Assembly (NCBI GenBank): GCA_917880885.1
Contig: OU862918.1
Location: forward strand, 2,108,001 to 2,172,000
Length of the DNA stretch: 64,000 bases
Reading direction: 5' to 3'
From: Limnephilus marmoratus
Lineage: Eukaryota > Arthropoda > Insecta > Trichoptera > Limnephilidae
Shown here piece after piece: positions 10,621 to 20,045 of this stretch (the first letter of the stretch is position 1; each line of letters begins with the position of its first letter). Below the pieces are notes generated by a model that searched no databases, was not told the DNA's origin, and saw nothing but the letters and a program-made list of their open reading frames with translations. Made by a program: the position numbers and the translations under genes.

Positions 10621-11550
10621 ATTTCGTATCTCTCCATCTTCTTCTTTTCGGGCCCGTTTGCGGAGCCTTAACTATTGCTCTCAGTGACCCTATATCGTAT
10701 TCTTCTTATAGAGAGTACTTCCTAGCTAAAATCAATTTACTAGGATGTCTTTTATTTCATATCGCTTAACGTCACGGTTTCCATTTTATTTCAAAGAATG
10801 TTTTGAAATATTTAAAATAGTGGACTCGAAAACTAAGGCTCATCAATCTTTAAAATAAATTCTTCACTTGTCTTGCGTTTAAATCTATGTAACTCGATTA
10901 ATGTGTGATTTAGTTCGGTAATTAATTGGGGAAACAATAATTGATTTATTATTTGACGATGCTACACCAATAAGACGGGCAATGCGGCATACCGCATGTG
11001 TCCAGTGTGCTGGGTCCACTGTTCATGCGCCGGCAATTCATCATAATTTAATGATCCCGGTCCCCATTTTGGCCGAGAGGAATCCGAAATACGCCAGTCA
11101 CTCGGGCGATTAGGCAGAGTCAGAGGACGGCGATGCTACCAGTACTTAATGCTCCGCTAATTTATGGGTGCAATATGCATTTCTGCATTCGTGATGAGTA
11201 CCTAACTGCACGAGGAGTGAGGAGCGAGGAGGGATCAGGCCGACTGGATGAATGGCCGCCCTTCATCATCGAGATGGCCTGGACGAGTTATTTGATTACA
11301 CCGTAACCCGTCAGGCCCGTGACTTGACGGGTACTCCATGGTCCATAATTCGGTAATCTGCAGTGAAGGCTGTCTTGCGTGCGTTCCGACGGCGATCCAC
11401 GTAATGTGAATAAAATTCAAGTTCAATATCACAATTTAAAGAAAAAACTTCGAAAAAGATCTTCGAAAAGTTGTGTATATCATTATCAAGTTTTATTTTA
11501 ATATCTTTTTGTAGATACATAAAACAGGCATGATACCCAAAATGTAAATA
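10621..11550. other. Unassigned, with a GC-richer island at ~10960-11400
   Basis: 10621-10960 is plain AT-rich DNA. 10960-11400 is markedly less AT-rich, has no repeated partner elsewhere in the window and no long frame. It includes homeodomain-like TAAT cores (CATAATTTAATGATC, GCTAATTTATGGG). It could be a conserved non-coding element or the edge of an unrecognised repeat. Confidence 0.35.
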
Positions 11551-12180
11551 TACAACGTGTCCCAAAATACAACGATAAGCGGGCACCAGTGGGTGGGCCT
11601 GCTCATGACTCATCGAGAAAAAAATTCTAAATTTTTTTTTAATGTACAATAAAAAATTGAACTCCTTTGAAAATTGACGCCTCTTAAGATATTTTTAACT
11701 ACCATGACCACAATTTTTCAAATATTTCTGATTTTTTTTGTATCGGCAACCTAACTAGCACGGCTATCACCACAAGTCTTAAAAATCCATGAATGCCTGT
11801 AGTTTTTACACAAAAATCAATCAAAATGATTGTTTTCTAAAAATTATGAAAGATTTTTATTTACAGTCCACTTTCACTCATCGCGGTGTAAAAAAAAAGT
11901 ATGGACACTACTATGGTAAGTTTTTTTTAAGTTTACGCATCTATCAAAATTCCAAAATGGTATAAAACTAGCCACAAAAATATATATATAAAAAAAATCA
12001 AAAATATTTGAAAAATTGTGGTCATGGTAGTTAAAAATATCTTAAGAGGTGACAATTTTCACAGGATTTCAATTTTTTCAAGAAATTTTTTTTTTCCATT
12101 TTTTTCTCAAGGAGTCATGAGCAGTGAGCTGGCCCACCCGCTGGTGCCCGCTTATCGTTGAATTTTGGGACACGTTATAT
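11551..12180. mobile_element. MITE with ~190-bp terminal inverted repeats
   Basis: The left arm (11551-~11740) and right arm (~11990-12180) are imperfect reverse complements. Outer ends read ACAACGTGTCCCAAAAT and, on the other strand, ATAACGTGTCCCAAAAT. Flanking TA at both sides suits a TA target duplication (Tc1/mariner-type integration). No coding capacity. A minus-strand frame reaching into it at 11311-11649 is a by-product of the repeat. Confidence 0.75.
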
Positions 12181-12199
12181 AATGAATGATTAATATTAA

Positions 12200-13323
12200 G
12201 AGGGCATTACCAGAGAAAACCAGAAATATGTCATTTTCAAATCAGATTTTAGACGTATTAACTCTTTTCCACAAAAAATTATAAATGGATATCGAAAGAT
12301 TGTTCTTTTATCTAGCATTCGCATGTAATAAATTTTGAGAATTTTTTTTAATTTTTAGTATAATAAGGTTATTCCATAGGTCGTTGGCAGATTTGTTAAA
12401 TTTTCAAAAAAGATTTTGTATTATACCACACCCATTTCAAATAATATAATCATGCACTAAAATAAATCAATACATTATCTAGCAAACGCATGTTTTAGAA
12501 TTTTAATTTTAGTTTCAATAAAATATGTACGTACATGTGTTTCTTGACGAAAATTGGTCCATTTGTGTATTTATTTGCGCACTTACAAACTAATATATTT
12601 CAGATTTTTTTAACATTCTTATTAAATTCAGACATTATTGAAAAATGATAAATACTTATAATCAAAAAATAATTACAAAAAGCACATTATTTTAATAGTT
12701 TTATCATCACGCCTTTCAGCATTTTTGTATGAAGGTCTCCGTAGTCCAGTGGCTAAGATTCTTGACTCACATTCCGGAGGTGGCGGGTTCGAACCCGGCA
12801 TGCGCAAATAAATTTTATTTGATTAATTTGTGTTATTTCACAATTAATTCATTTAAAATAATTTATAGTATATTTGCGGCATGTTCCAGAGTGGAAGATA
12901 CTATCAGTATCGCCCTGGTGTAAGACCACCATTCAGAATGGAAACGTTGCTTGATAATGGCTTTAGCCGTGTTTAGTGACTAGATCTGAATAGCCAGGTA
13001 CTTCCCAACCTTCCTCTTCCCCACCTCCTTCCCCTCCCCGCTACCTTAAGCCTCACAACATACCCCAATACCCCAATTGGGTATGCCATAGTCTCACTGG
13101 CTCCAGACGGGAGCAGATGAGATTCTTGTGCGGTATTCACTGTAAAAATAAAAAAGGTATAAATTAAAGCAAATTTGGATTGAAATAAATTCGATATTGA
13201 GTTATAATTTTAAAAAGCTGGTACGGAGAATAATTAATCTTTCTCACTGTAACCGCCCTGCACGATCGTAAGAACAACTTTCGACGAAATGTGGATTTTC
13301 GTCCGCTGGCTGGTTAAACGCTC
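12200..13323 (+). mobile_element. TTAA-flanked MITE, copy 1, interrupted by a SINE
   Basis: Flanked by TTAA at 12196-12199 and 13324-13327. Ends are GAGGGCATTACCAGAG and, inverted, GAGCGTTTAACCAGCC. The body matches copies at 18450-19163, 26626-27307 and 38296-39008. A SINE at ~12735-13153 accounts for the extra ~420 bp. TTAA duplication is the piggyBac signature, but no transposase is present, so the family assignment is inferred. Confidence 0.8.
12735..13153 (+). mobile_element. tRNA-headed SINE, full length
   Basis: The head carries a Pol III A box (TAGTCCAGTGG) and B box (GGGTTCGAACCCG), then a conserved body (TTTTATTTGATTAATTTGTG, GTTCCAGAGTGGAAGATACT), a CT-rich segment and an end near GACGGGAGCAG followed by an A-rich tail. 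Comparison with the uninterrupted host copy at ~18995 defines the insertion inside ATGAAGGTATAAATT, with AAGG at both sides as the target duplication. Confidence 0.88.
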
Positions 13324-13339
13324 TTAATGAATAATTATA

Positions 13340-13965
13340 TTAAAGTAGTGAGCTCCCGGCGTGCGTTGCAATTCCACAGATCAGAAGGTTTTCTGACGCG
13401 TGATCAGGCTATTTTCAGCTGTCCATGTGTGCTCCGCTGCGTGTCCTTTCCTGTGCGTCCCTGTTCCCCTTTCCCCTGCCACGGCCACTTCTATCTTCCC
13501 CGCCTTCCCCCCTCCTACTTCCACTCGATTCCCTTCCCCCCCTCGCATTCCACGTACACCTTCCAGACCTTCCCCCTCCCTCATCCCCTCCCGCGGACCC
13601 CCTTTCTCCTTTGTTCCCCTTCCTCCTCCCAGATTCACCTCTCCCATCCGCCTTCTCTCCCTGCCGCTACACTATATGAAGTACCTACACTCATTTTTCA
13701 AAATCACTCGCATGCCACGCTTTGTAATTTTTACACAAATTTCATAACGTCAGAGCTCACCATTAAATTCATAGAAACCTTCGTGAGCGTGCGCACAACA
13801 ATGGGCCTAGAAATAATTTCGTAATACCAGAGCTCACCACTATATATATAGAAACCTTTGCGGGCATACGAACAATAAATCATCAAAGTTTCATCGCAAT
13901 CGGATGAATGGTTCAGGAATGCATAAGGGACAAACAAAGAAACATTCGTTTTTATGGTTGATAAT
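13340..13965 (+). repeat. Family C dispersed repeat (CT-rich core)
   Basis: Starts near GAGCTCCCGGCGTGCGTTGCA, then a CT-rich core (13420-13670), CATTTTTCAAAATCACTCGC, two tandem units beginning CATAACG/CGTAATACCAGAGCTCACC, ATCGCAATCGGATGAATGG and GGGACAAACAAAGAAACATT. Other copies are at 16500, 17140/19262, 21040, 27312 and 58048. Open frames across the CT core on both strands are compositional. No superfamily assigned. Confidence 0.75.
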
Positions 13966-14017
13966 TAGTTTGGTAAAATTTATACAAATAAATGCATAAA
14001 TCATTTATTATTGGCAC

Positions 14018-14340
14018 CATAGTCCAGTCATAGGTGCGTCAGCAGGTACCAAAGCTATTTCTTCGGAAACTTATTTAGGGTGCTTAGGGTTTAACATACC
14101 AAAAGTCCTGACGTCTAGATGGTAAGCTACGAGGGGGGGGGGGGGATGGCTTCGATTTTCGGGTTTCCGCTTATATCTCAAAAACGGAAACCCCCTCCTC
14201 CCTTAGCTTGTCACGTAGATGTCAGGATTTTGGTATGTTCACACCCTAAGTACTGTGAACAAGTTTCTGAAGGAATCGCTTAGGTACCTTTTCACGCACT
14301 CTACACTTCCTTTTGGACCATTCTTTGTCTGGACTACCAG
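14018..14340. repeat. Foldback (inverted-repeat) element
   Basis: The left arm (~14018-14145) and right arm (~14188-14340) are imperfect reverse complements: AACATACCAAAAGTCCTGAC against its partner ending GTCAGGATTTTGGTATGTT, plus outer CATAGTCCAG / CTGGACTACC. The ~45-bp centre contains GTTTCCG/CGGAAAC, and the left arm holds a G13 run at 14133-14145. The whole would form one long hairpin. Confidence 0.7.
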
Positions 14341-14494
14341 TGGTTATAAGTTATATAAATATTCCAATCCAGGGAATGCTGTGTGCTCGAAATATGGAGA
14401 AAGGTGAAGTGAAATGAAAGACGATGGTTGGGTTAGTACCTGGCTTTTCACATATGAAAACGAGCGTAATTAAAAACAAAACTAATTAATTACA

Positions 14495-14528
14495 AAACTG
14501 TAGCAAACTGAGCGTCTTGCTACAGTTT
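14495..14528. repeat. Perfect 12-bp hairpin beside the Copia relic
   Basis: AAACTGTAGCAA (14495-14506) and TTGCTACAGTTT (14517-14528) are exact reverse complements with a 10-nt loop. It lies immediately beyond the truncated end of the Copia coding sequence. Confidence 0.7.
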
Positions 14529-14531
14529 CTT

Positions 14532-15302
14532 CTACCAGCTGATAACTCTCCCTTTTGCTTTAAATTCTATAAAACATCTAAGTGCTTCATTTTTATGTTT
14601 GATAAAATATACGATCATACGACCGTAGTCATCAACGAAGAGTATGAAGAATCTTGAACCTGCAAGCGATCCATGTTCCATAGATCCGCAAACGTCAGTA
14701 TGAACTAAATAAAGTAATTCTTTGCTTCTTGCACCAGTATTTGAGAATGGAAGACGACACTGCTTTCCCTCGCAACAAACTGTACACGTTGTCTTGCCAA
14801 GATCAACTTTTTCGCGAAGATTCATTCCTTCTACAGCACTGGTCATTTTATTCAGATAATTACTATTGACATGACCAAATTTACGGTGCCAAGTGTTGCC
14901 TGAAACCGCTAAATTAGATATTATTCTTTCAGGAACTTTTAACTTGTATTCCATCCTTAGTTTATAAACACCATCTGTCAAATCTGCTTTAGCAACTAAC
15001 TCGTTCTGTTTATTATAAACATAGTAGCATTTTCTTTTGAAATCCACTTTATTTCCATTTTTAATTAACTGACTGACAAATATCAAATTCGTCGTAAGGT
15101 TGGGCACACATAAAACATCTTTTATTGTAACTTCGTATTTCCATTTCGGGGTTAAAGTAACAAAATTAACTTCTCCCGAGCATAAAACAGGCATAGCACT
15201 CTTATTAGCTGCAATTATTTCCTTAAAACTCGTCCGATTCAACGCATTACACATAGTGTTTTCATTCGGTGACATATGAAAACAAGCACCCGAGTCTATA
15301 AA
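14532..15302 (-). pseudogene. Copia protease remnant, GAG-pre-integrase and start of integrase
   Basis: The frame opens after a TAG at 15303-15305 and begins FIDSGACFHMSP, the Copia aspartic protease motif. The GAG-pre-integrase region follows, with the HHCC zinc finger (WHRKFGHVNSNYLNKM, then CTVCCEGKQC), the first integrase aspartate in VHTDVCG and FVDDYGR. Homology ends at about FKAK and the frame stops at 14532. The rest of integrase, RT and RNase H are absent. Confidence 0.85.
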
Positions 15303-15575
15303 CTAATCCATTTTGTTGTAATTCCCGCTCAAAAACACAACAGAAAATACATTAGACTTCTTTATGTACTCTGATTGTCCAACAGGACACTGATTTTTAA
15401 AATGCCCTTCTTTTTTACATCGATAACATCTGACAGATTTTATTACGGTTTTGACTTTCGATGTATTTCCGTCAACATTGCGGCGCTGGCGCACTCTGGC
15501 GGAAAATGCCCCAACTGACTCCGTGTCATTTCCTGCCACATCAAGCAATTTTGTTTTTATTACATCAACAGCCTA
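15303..15575 (-). pseudogene. Copia Gag zinc-knuckle region
   Basis: CYRCKKEGHFKNQC is the CX2CX4HX4C nucleic-acid-binding knuckle of Copia Gag. Upstream, VIKTKLL matches the family's block before the knuckle. The frame ends with TAG at 15303 where a protease residue next to IDSGA would be expected, and homology runs on in the same frame, so this is a point nonsense change. Confidence 0.82.
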
Positions 15576-15987
15576 TCCATTCATTGTTCACATTAAACCC
15601 GGTTTCGGATAATTTCTGGCCAGTTTCAATAATTTGCGTGACGTAACTCTGCATCGAGTCACAAGTTTCAAGACGAATCGATATCAAACTCCTTAATAAG
15701 GAAATGCGTCTTGAAAAACTATTATCATCGAACATTTGCTTTAGCCTTTTCCACAAGTCTGCAGTAGATGTAGCTTGCTTGATGTGTACATACAGTGACG
15801 GATCTATAGTGAGGACTATCTTCGCTTTTGTTTTTGCATCATCTCAAACGGCAACAGTTTCTTCGGCCTTGATACACTTCTCCATGCCTTCCAATATAAG
15901 TAGATTTTCAACGGCATACGACCATTCATCGTAGTTTTGTCGTCCAACCAACTTGGGTATACTTGTGAGACATGATGTCCCCGCCAT
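15565..15987 (-). pseudogene. Copia Gag N-terminal (UBN2-like) region
   Basis: An ATG at 15987-15985 starts MAGTSCLTSIPKLVGRQNYD, a typical Copia Gag beginning (LVGRQNYDEW). A TGA at 15846-15844 interrupts after 47 codons. The same frame continues through LWKRLKQMFDD to NNEWIGC, where it stops at 15565. About 25 residues normally lying before VIKTKLL are missing, so a small deletion with frame change joins it to the zinc-knuckle part. Confidence 0.8.
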
Positions 15988-15990
15988 TTT

Positions 15991-16275
15991 CGTTAAAAAA
16001 TGTCCCGACACTAATTACGAGTTTGCATTTGCAATAACTCCTTGCTCTATTCTCAATACGAACAAATACATCCGCGACAATAAGAAATGAATTTTTAACG
16101 CAAATACCATTTAAATTATCATGACTAATTATTTAAAAAACGCTTATGAATCATCTGCGCCCACAACCCATTAAATGAAACACGTTGTTTTATTCAGGAG
16201 ACAGCGAGAACTGACTTTTATTAAGCTTTGAAACATAGACATAGATGCCATTAGTGGTAGGTACTTTGATAACTA
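15991..16275. other. Possible Copia leader/LTR; otherwise unassigned
   Basis: Lies 5' of the Copia start on the minus strand. It contains the possible primer site noted above, but no LTR partner is in the window to confirm it. Confidence 0.3.
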
Positions 16276-16279
16276 AATA

Positions 16280-16495
16280 ACACATGGGAGGTGATTTGTC
16301 CAGGTCCTGGAGGCGGATGACCAGGACACACTGAACCCCAGATTCCTACCCACCCCTTAAAACCTTTTCCCTCCCAGAACTCTCATCTCCTTCCTTTCCT
16401 TAAAAAACCCTCCACACAGCATCCCCAAAGATGACATAGGCCCTGAGGGAAATCATTTTCCTCAGGGCCTCCTGTGTAAAGTTATTGAAAAAAAA
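16280..16495 (+). mobile_element. Family F retroposon with LINE-type 3' stem-loop
   Basis: Begins with TTTGTCCAGGTCCTGGAGG, matches the middle of the 46083-46480 copy (GGACACACTGAACCCCAGAT), and ends with the conserved stem-loop GGCCCTGAGGGAAA...TTTCCTCAGGGCC, CTCCTGTGTAAAG and an A-rich tail. The tail is the same as the 3' UTR of the LINE at 17430-19262, but the upstream part is different. Confidence 0.65.
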
Positions 16496-16499
16496 TGTT

Positions 16500-16700
16500 A
16501 ATATTTTCATAAAGCCAGACCTCACCATTGTATATATATAGAAGCCTTCGCGGGCGTGCTCACAACAAAACACCAAAATTTCATCGCAATCGGATTTGTT
16601 TGTCCAGTACGCATTCGTTTATAATAATATACGAATGCGTACTGGACAAACAAAGAAACGTTTATTTTTATATACAAATATGTTTAAGTAAAATACAAAT
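16500..16700 (+). repeat. Family C, 3' part, with internal inverted duplication
   Basis: Matches family C from the CCAGACCTCACC unit through ATCGCAATCGGAT to ACAAACAAAGAAACG. Between these, 16595-16618 and 16631-16654 form a perfect 24-bp inverted repeat not seen in the other copies. Confidence 0.72.
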
Positions 16701-17139
16701 GCGTATAAATATATTATATAAATATAAGAAAATTACAATGACTCCGTTTTTCCATCTAATTTTATACTTTATGTAAAACTGCAACAATCTAATATCATCG
16801 TAAGATTGGAGCACGTGTTCTGCAGCGTAATATTTATATTACAACACCCAGCTTTATTTATATCCATGATTTATCTCCTGTACAGCCTTACTGAGAACCT
16901 TCTTCCATGCTCCATGTATCAAGGGATCAAGGGTGCAGGTTGAGAAGCCTCATAATCCTTCCCAAGAGATACAAAGTGCGCACAAAACGTACTCCGCACT
17001 TTACAAACTCTCTCGGGCTCACTGTTATTTCTATGATTATTACACAGTTTCGTTGGTTTATCGCGTATTGTCGTGTGTTTTGATGATTGTTTTAATCTTA
17101 AAATACATTTTCTTCATTGCATATCTTGATATACGAAAA
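16700..17139. other. Unassigned
   Basis: AT-rich sequence with no recognised element. A plus-strand frame at 16933-17238 runs into family C and is not supported as a gene. Confidence 0.5.
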
Positions 17140-17425
17140 TTAATGTTTTTTTGTTTGTCCCTTATGCGGTGCCTAAACCATTCATCCGATTGCGATGAAA
17201 TTTTGGTGATTTTTTCCCGAAAAGGTTTTTGTATATAGAGCTCCGAAGTTTTGAAATTATTTCCTATACCTTTTACTTAATTCTATGTAACTTTGATGAG
17301 TTGTTGTGCGCACGCCACTGATGGTTTCTATATATACTATTGAGCTCTGGCGTTAAGAAATTTGCATAAAAAAATTACAATAGTTGTTGTTGAGTTGTTT
17401 GAAAAATGTGTGAATTTCGTATAGT
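17140..17425 (-). repeat. Family C, 3' part, separated from its 5' part by a LINE
   Basis: Minus-strand family C from AACTATACGAAATTC through the CGCCAGAGCTC unit to GGGACAAACAAA. Its missing upstream, CT-rich part (G-rich on the plus strand) is found at 19262-19420 on the other side of the LINE, in the same orientation. Confidence 0.72.
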
Positions 17426-17487
17426 TTTTTTTTACATTAACTCCACACAGGAGGCCCTGAAGAAAATAATTTCCCTCAGGGCCTAAG

Positions 17488-17880
17488 TCATCTTTGAAGA
17501 TGCTGTGTGGAGGGTCTTTTTGAGGAAAGGAAGGAGTGAAAGTGAAATGTCTTGAAAAGACCCATGTTGTAGGAGGGAGGAAACACAGAGGTCGGCAAAT
17601 CGTTCCACAGGCGAGCCGTTGAACTCAAGAACGAGTCACAGAAACGTCCCGTTCTCATGTGACTAATGTCAAACGTGTACAAATATTGGGCGCGTGTTTG
17701 GCGTGTTTCCCGGCTATGCACCGGTAGCGAGGTGATCAATGACGCTAGTTCCTCGGAGCATCTTCCATTATAATACCGGTAGAACAAGGACAGCATTCCC
17801 ACCTGACGCCTATGCTCTAAAGATTGCAGTCCGTCTGTTAAGACGGGAGAATCTATCAAACGGACAGCCGGTTTTCTTTT
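17488..17880 (-). pseudogene. LINE ORF2 C-terminus
   Basis: About 130 residues: VRLIDSPVLTDGLQSLEHRR, then MLSLFYRYYNGRCSEEL, ARLWNDLPTSVFPPSYNM and a stop at 17488. These are the conserved closing blocks of a widespread arthropod LINE ORF2, downstream of RT. Frame integrity here is good. The listed start lies in the SINE boundary, not at a true start codon. Confidence 0.85.
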
Positions 17881-18274
17881 TTTTATATGTTTACCGCACA
17901 AGAGTCCCAGCTGCTCCCGTCTGGAGCCAGTGATACTATGGCATCCCCAATTGGGGTATGTGGTGAGGCTGAAGGTAGTGGAGAGGGGAAAGAGATAGGG
18001 AAGAGGAAGGTGGGGAAGTACCTGGCTATTCAGATCTGGTCACCAAACACGGCTAATGCCATTTCAAGCAACGTTTCAATTCTGAATGGTGGTCTTACAC
18101 CGGGGCGATACTGAGAGTATCTTCCACTGTGGAACGTGCCGCAAATATGCTATAATTAAATGAATAAATTGTGAAATAACACAAATTAATCAAATAAAAT
18201 TTAATTGCCACGCCGGGATTCGACCGCGACCTTCGGTGTGCGAGCCAAGAGCCTTACCGCTGGACTACGCCGGC
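17880..18274 (-). mobile_element. tRNA-headed SINE (GCCGGCGTAGTCC subtype) inside the LINE
   Basis: Minus strand: head GCCGGCGTAGTCCAGCGGTA with A and B boxes at 18274-18205, body and CT-rich part, CCAATTGGGG / GACGGGAGCAGCTG near the end, and an A-rich tail touching the LINE at ~17880. AGA at the LINE side on both ends may be the short target duplication. Confidence 0.85.
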
Positions 18275-18280
18275 AGAGTC

Positions 18281-18445
18281 TGCACAGAGTCAAGGGTTTT
18301 TTTTAGATATGTTGGAGCTCCAGACCAAAGTTGGCTGCCAAATTCAACCGTGGGGCGCACTTGCAATTTGTACAGGGTTATCAGTTGTCTACTATTAAAG
18401 TATCTGCGGGTCCTGTACAGTACGCCCAGTTTCTGAGAGGCTAAC
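18281..18445 (-). pseudogene. LINE ORF2 fragment between the two insertions
   Basis: Reads LASQKLGVLYRTRRYF, then LYKLQVRPTVEFGSQLWSGA, the block that precedes VRLIDSP in intact relatives. It is separated from the C-terminal piece only by the SINE and from the upstream piece only by the TTAA element. Confidence 0.82.
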
Positions 18446-18449
18446 TTAA

Positions 18450-19163
18450 GAGGGCATTACCAGAGAAAACCAGAAATATGTCATTTTCAAATCAGATTTT
18501 AGACGTATTGACTCTTTTCCACAAAAAATTATAAACAGATTTCGAAAGATTGTTCTTTCATCTGGCGTTCGCATGTAATAAATTTTGAGATTTTTTTAAA
18601 TTTTTTAGTATAATAAGGTTATTCCATAGGTCGTAGGCAGATTTGTTTAATTTTCAAAATAGATTTTGTATTATACCACACCCATTTCAAATAATATAAT
18701 CATGCAGTAAAATAAATCAATATATTATCTAGCAAACCCATGTTTTAGAATTTTAATTTTAGTTTTAATAAAATCATTAAAAAATATGTACGTACATGTG
18801 TTTCTTGACGAAAATTGGTCCATTTGTGTATTTATTTGCGCACTTACAAAATAATATATTTCAGATTTTTTAACATTCTTATTAAATTTAGACATTATTG
18901 AAAAATGATAAATACTTATATTCAAAAAATAATTACAAAAAGTACATTATTTTAATAGTTTTATCATCACACCTTTCAGCATTTTTGGATGAAGGTATAA
19001 ATTAAAGTTAATTGGGATTGAAATAAATTCGATATTGAGTTGTATATTAAAAAAGCTGGTACGGAGAATAATTAATCTTTCTCATTGTAACCGCCCTGCA
19101 CGATCGTAAGAACAACTTTCAACGAAATGTGGATTTTCGTCCGCTGGCTGGTTAAACGCTCTC
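18450..19163 (+). mobile_element. TTAA-flanked MITE, copy 2, uninterrupted
   Basis: TTAA at 18446-18449 and 19164-19167 flank 714 bp starting GAGGGCATTACC and ending GGTTAAACGCTCTC. It is the intact reference for copy 1. No open frame of substance. Confidence 0.85.
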
Positions 19164-19167
19164 TTAA

Positions 19168-19262
19168 CTCTGGTTTCGATGGAACCCCGTACCTGAGCTG
19201 GTCACTTAGAGTTACACCAAGCATATCGTTGGAGGTCCTGTTCGAAAGATTGCTTCCGTTGA
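19168..19262 (-). pseudogene. LINE ORF2 fragment upstream of the TTAA element
   Basis: The minus strand reads NGSNLSNRTSNDMLGVTLSD, the block that normally lies ~20 residues before ASQKLGVL. Rejoining across the TTAA element leaves a small frame discrepancy, so the LINE was already decaying or the alignment has a small indel. Confidence 0.65.
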
Positions 19263-19430
19263 AGACTGGTTTAGCAGGTAAGGAAGGCGGGAGGGGGATA
19301 GGAATTTGGGAGGGGGGTGGAAACGAAGTTGGAGGGTTCGTTGGAGGGAGGTTGAGATAGGGGTAAGGCGGGAAAGGTAGAAAGGGAACCGCGATAGGAT
19401 AAGGGGTTGCGGGATGGTAAGTATAATAAT
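19262..19430 (-). repeat. Family C, CT-rich core (displaced 5' part)
   Basis: G-rich on the plus strand (GGCGGGAGGGGGATAGG...), the reverse complement of the family C core. Its orientation matches the 17140-17425 fragment, consistent with one copy split by the LINE. Confidence 0.6.
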
Positions 19431-19607
19431 AAAAATATTTTTATATTACCATTGAAAACGGTGCCCTACAAATTATCCACTTATTGTTATTATATTATCT
19501 TCACCGTAAAAAACTTGCAACTGTTAATAAAAATGCGTATTATCTATATATATATGTATATTTTTATTATTATTATTTTGTTTTATTTTAATTTATATAA
19601 AACATAC

Positions 19608-20045
19608 AACGAAGTTGCATTCCCATGAGTTACCAAAACTCATTAAGGGATCGCCAATTGGTACTTTTGAAAAGTTAAACCCAACCCAACCCAATATGCA
19701 GGGACAATATATGAAGAAAAATTTTACAAAACATTTTACAGAATCAACATACGGACACAACACACGAATCGCTTTACAAATATTTCACAGAAACATGTTT
19801 TATAAGATTTTATGAATTATTATAACCACTCATTTGATTTTTGTTCTGTTGGTGTCAAAAAGCTAAAATAAAGTATCCTCCATGATGGACTGTAGAAATG
19901 CATACAAAAACAAAATCAGGAAAATACAATAAAAGTTACGGTCTCAAAAATATACAGACCTAAAACAAGATGTTTACATGCAAAATACTTGACAAGATTT
20001 AAAAAAGATTTAAACTGCGCCCATCATATCTGGATGTATATTGTG
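19608..20045 (-). repeat. LINE 3' UTR copy (family G)
   Basis: Strongly similar over ~430 bp to 53287-53725 (shared landmarks CATTCCCATGAGTTA, AAACCCAACCCAACCCAATA, CATATCTGGATGTA). There it follows a LINE C-terminus on the minus strand, so this is probably a 5'-truncated 3' end of the same LINE. Confidence 0.72.

Larger units (their letters stand above)
14530..15990 (-). mobile_element. Copia-type LTR retrotransposon relic, 3' truncated
   Basis: Gag, protease and the first part of integrase remain in order on the minus strand, with at least two nonsense codons and one deletion/frameshift. GGGTTGTGGGCGCAG on the minus strand near 16150-16170 resembles Copia primer sites that pair with an internal tRNA-Met half, so leader or LTR sequence may extend to ~16260. 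That part is weak. Confidence 0.8.
17430..19262 (-). mobile_element. Jockey-superfamily LINE, 5' truncated, carrying two insertions
   Basis: Three coding blocks on the minus strand align in order with the C-terminal third of a jockey-like LINE ORF2, followed by a 3' UTR with the GGCCCTGA...TCAGGGCC stem-loop and poly(A) at 17430-17440. A TTAA element (18450-19163) and a SINE (~17880-18274) split it. Related 3' ends occur at 24245-24445 and 28940-29090. Confidence 0.82.

Noticed and set aside
12735..12815. SINE heads as real tRNA genes (here and at 36507, 57467, 22169, 63763)
   Set aside because: Each is followed by the same ~340-bp body and A-rich tail and occurs many times, so they are SINE promoters.
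13327..13824. 165-residue Pro/Ser-rich open frame on the plus strand, with overlapping frames
   Set aside because: It spans the CT-rich core of family C; several frames on both strands are open there, and the same happens at 21037-21456. Composition alone explains it.
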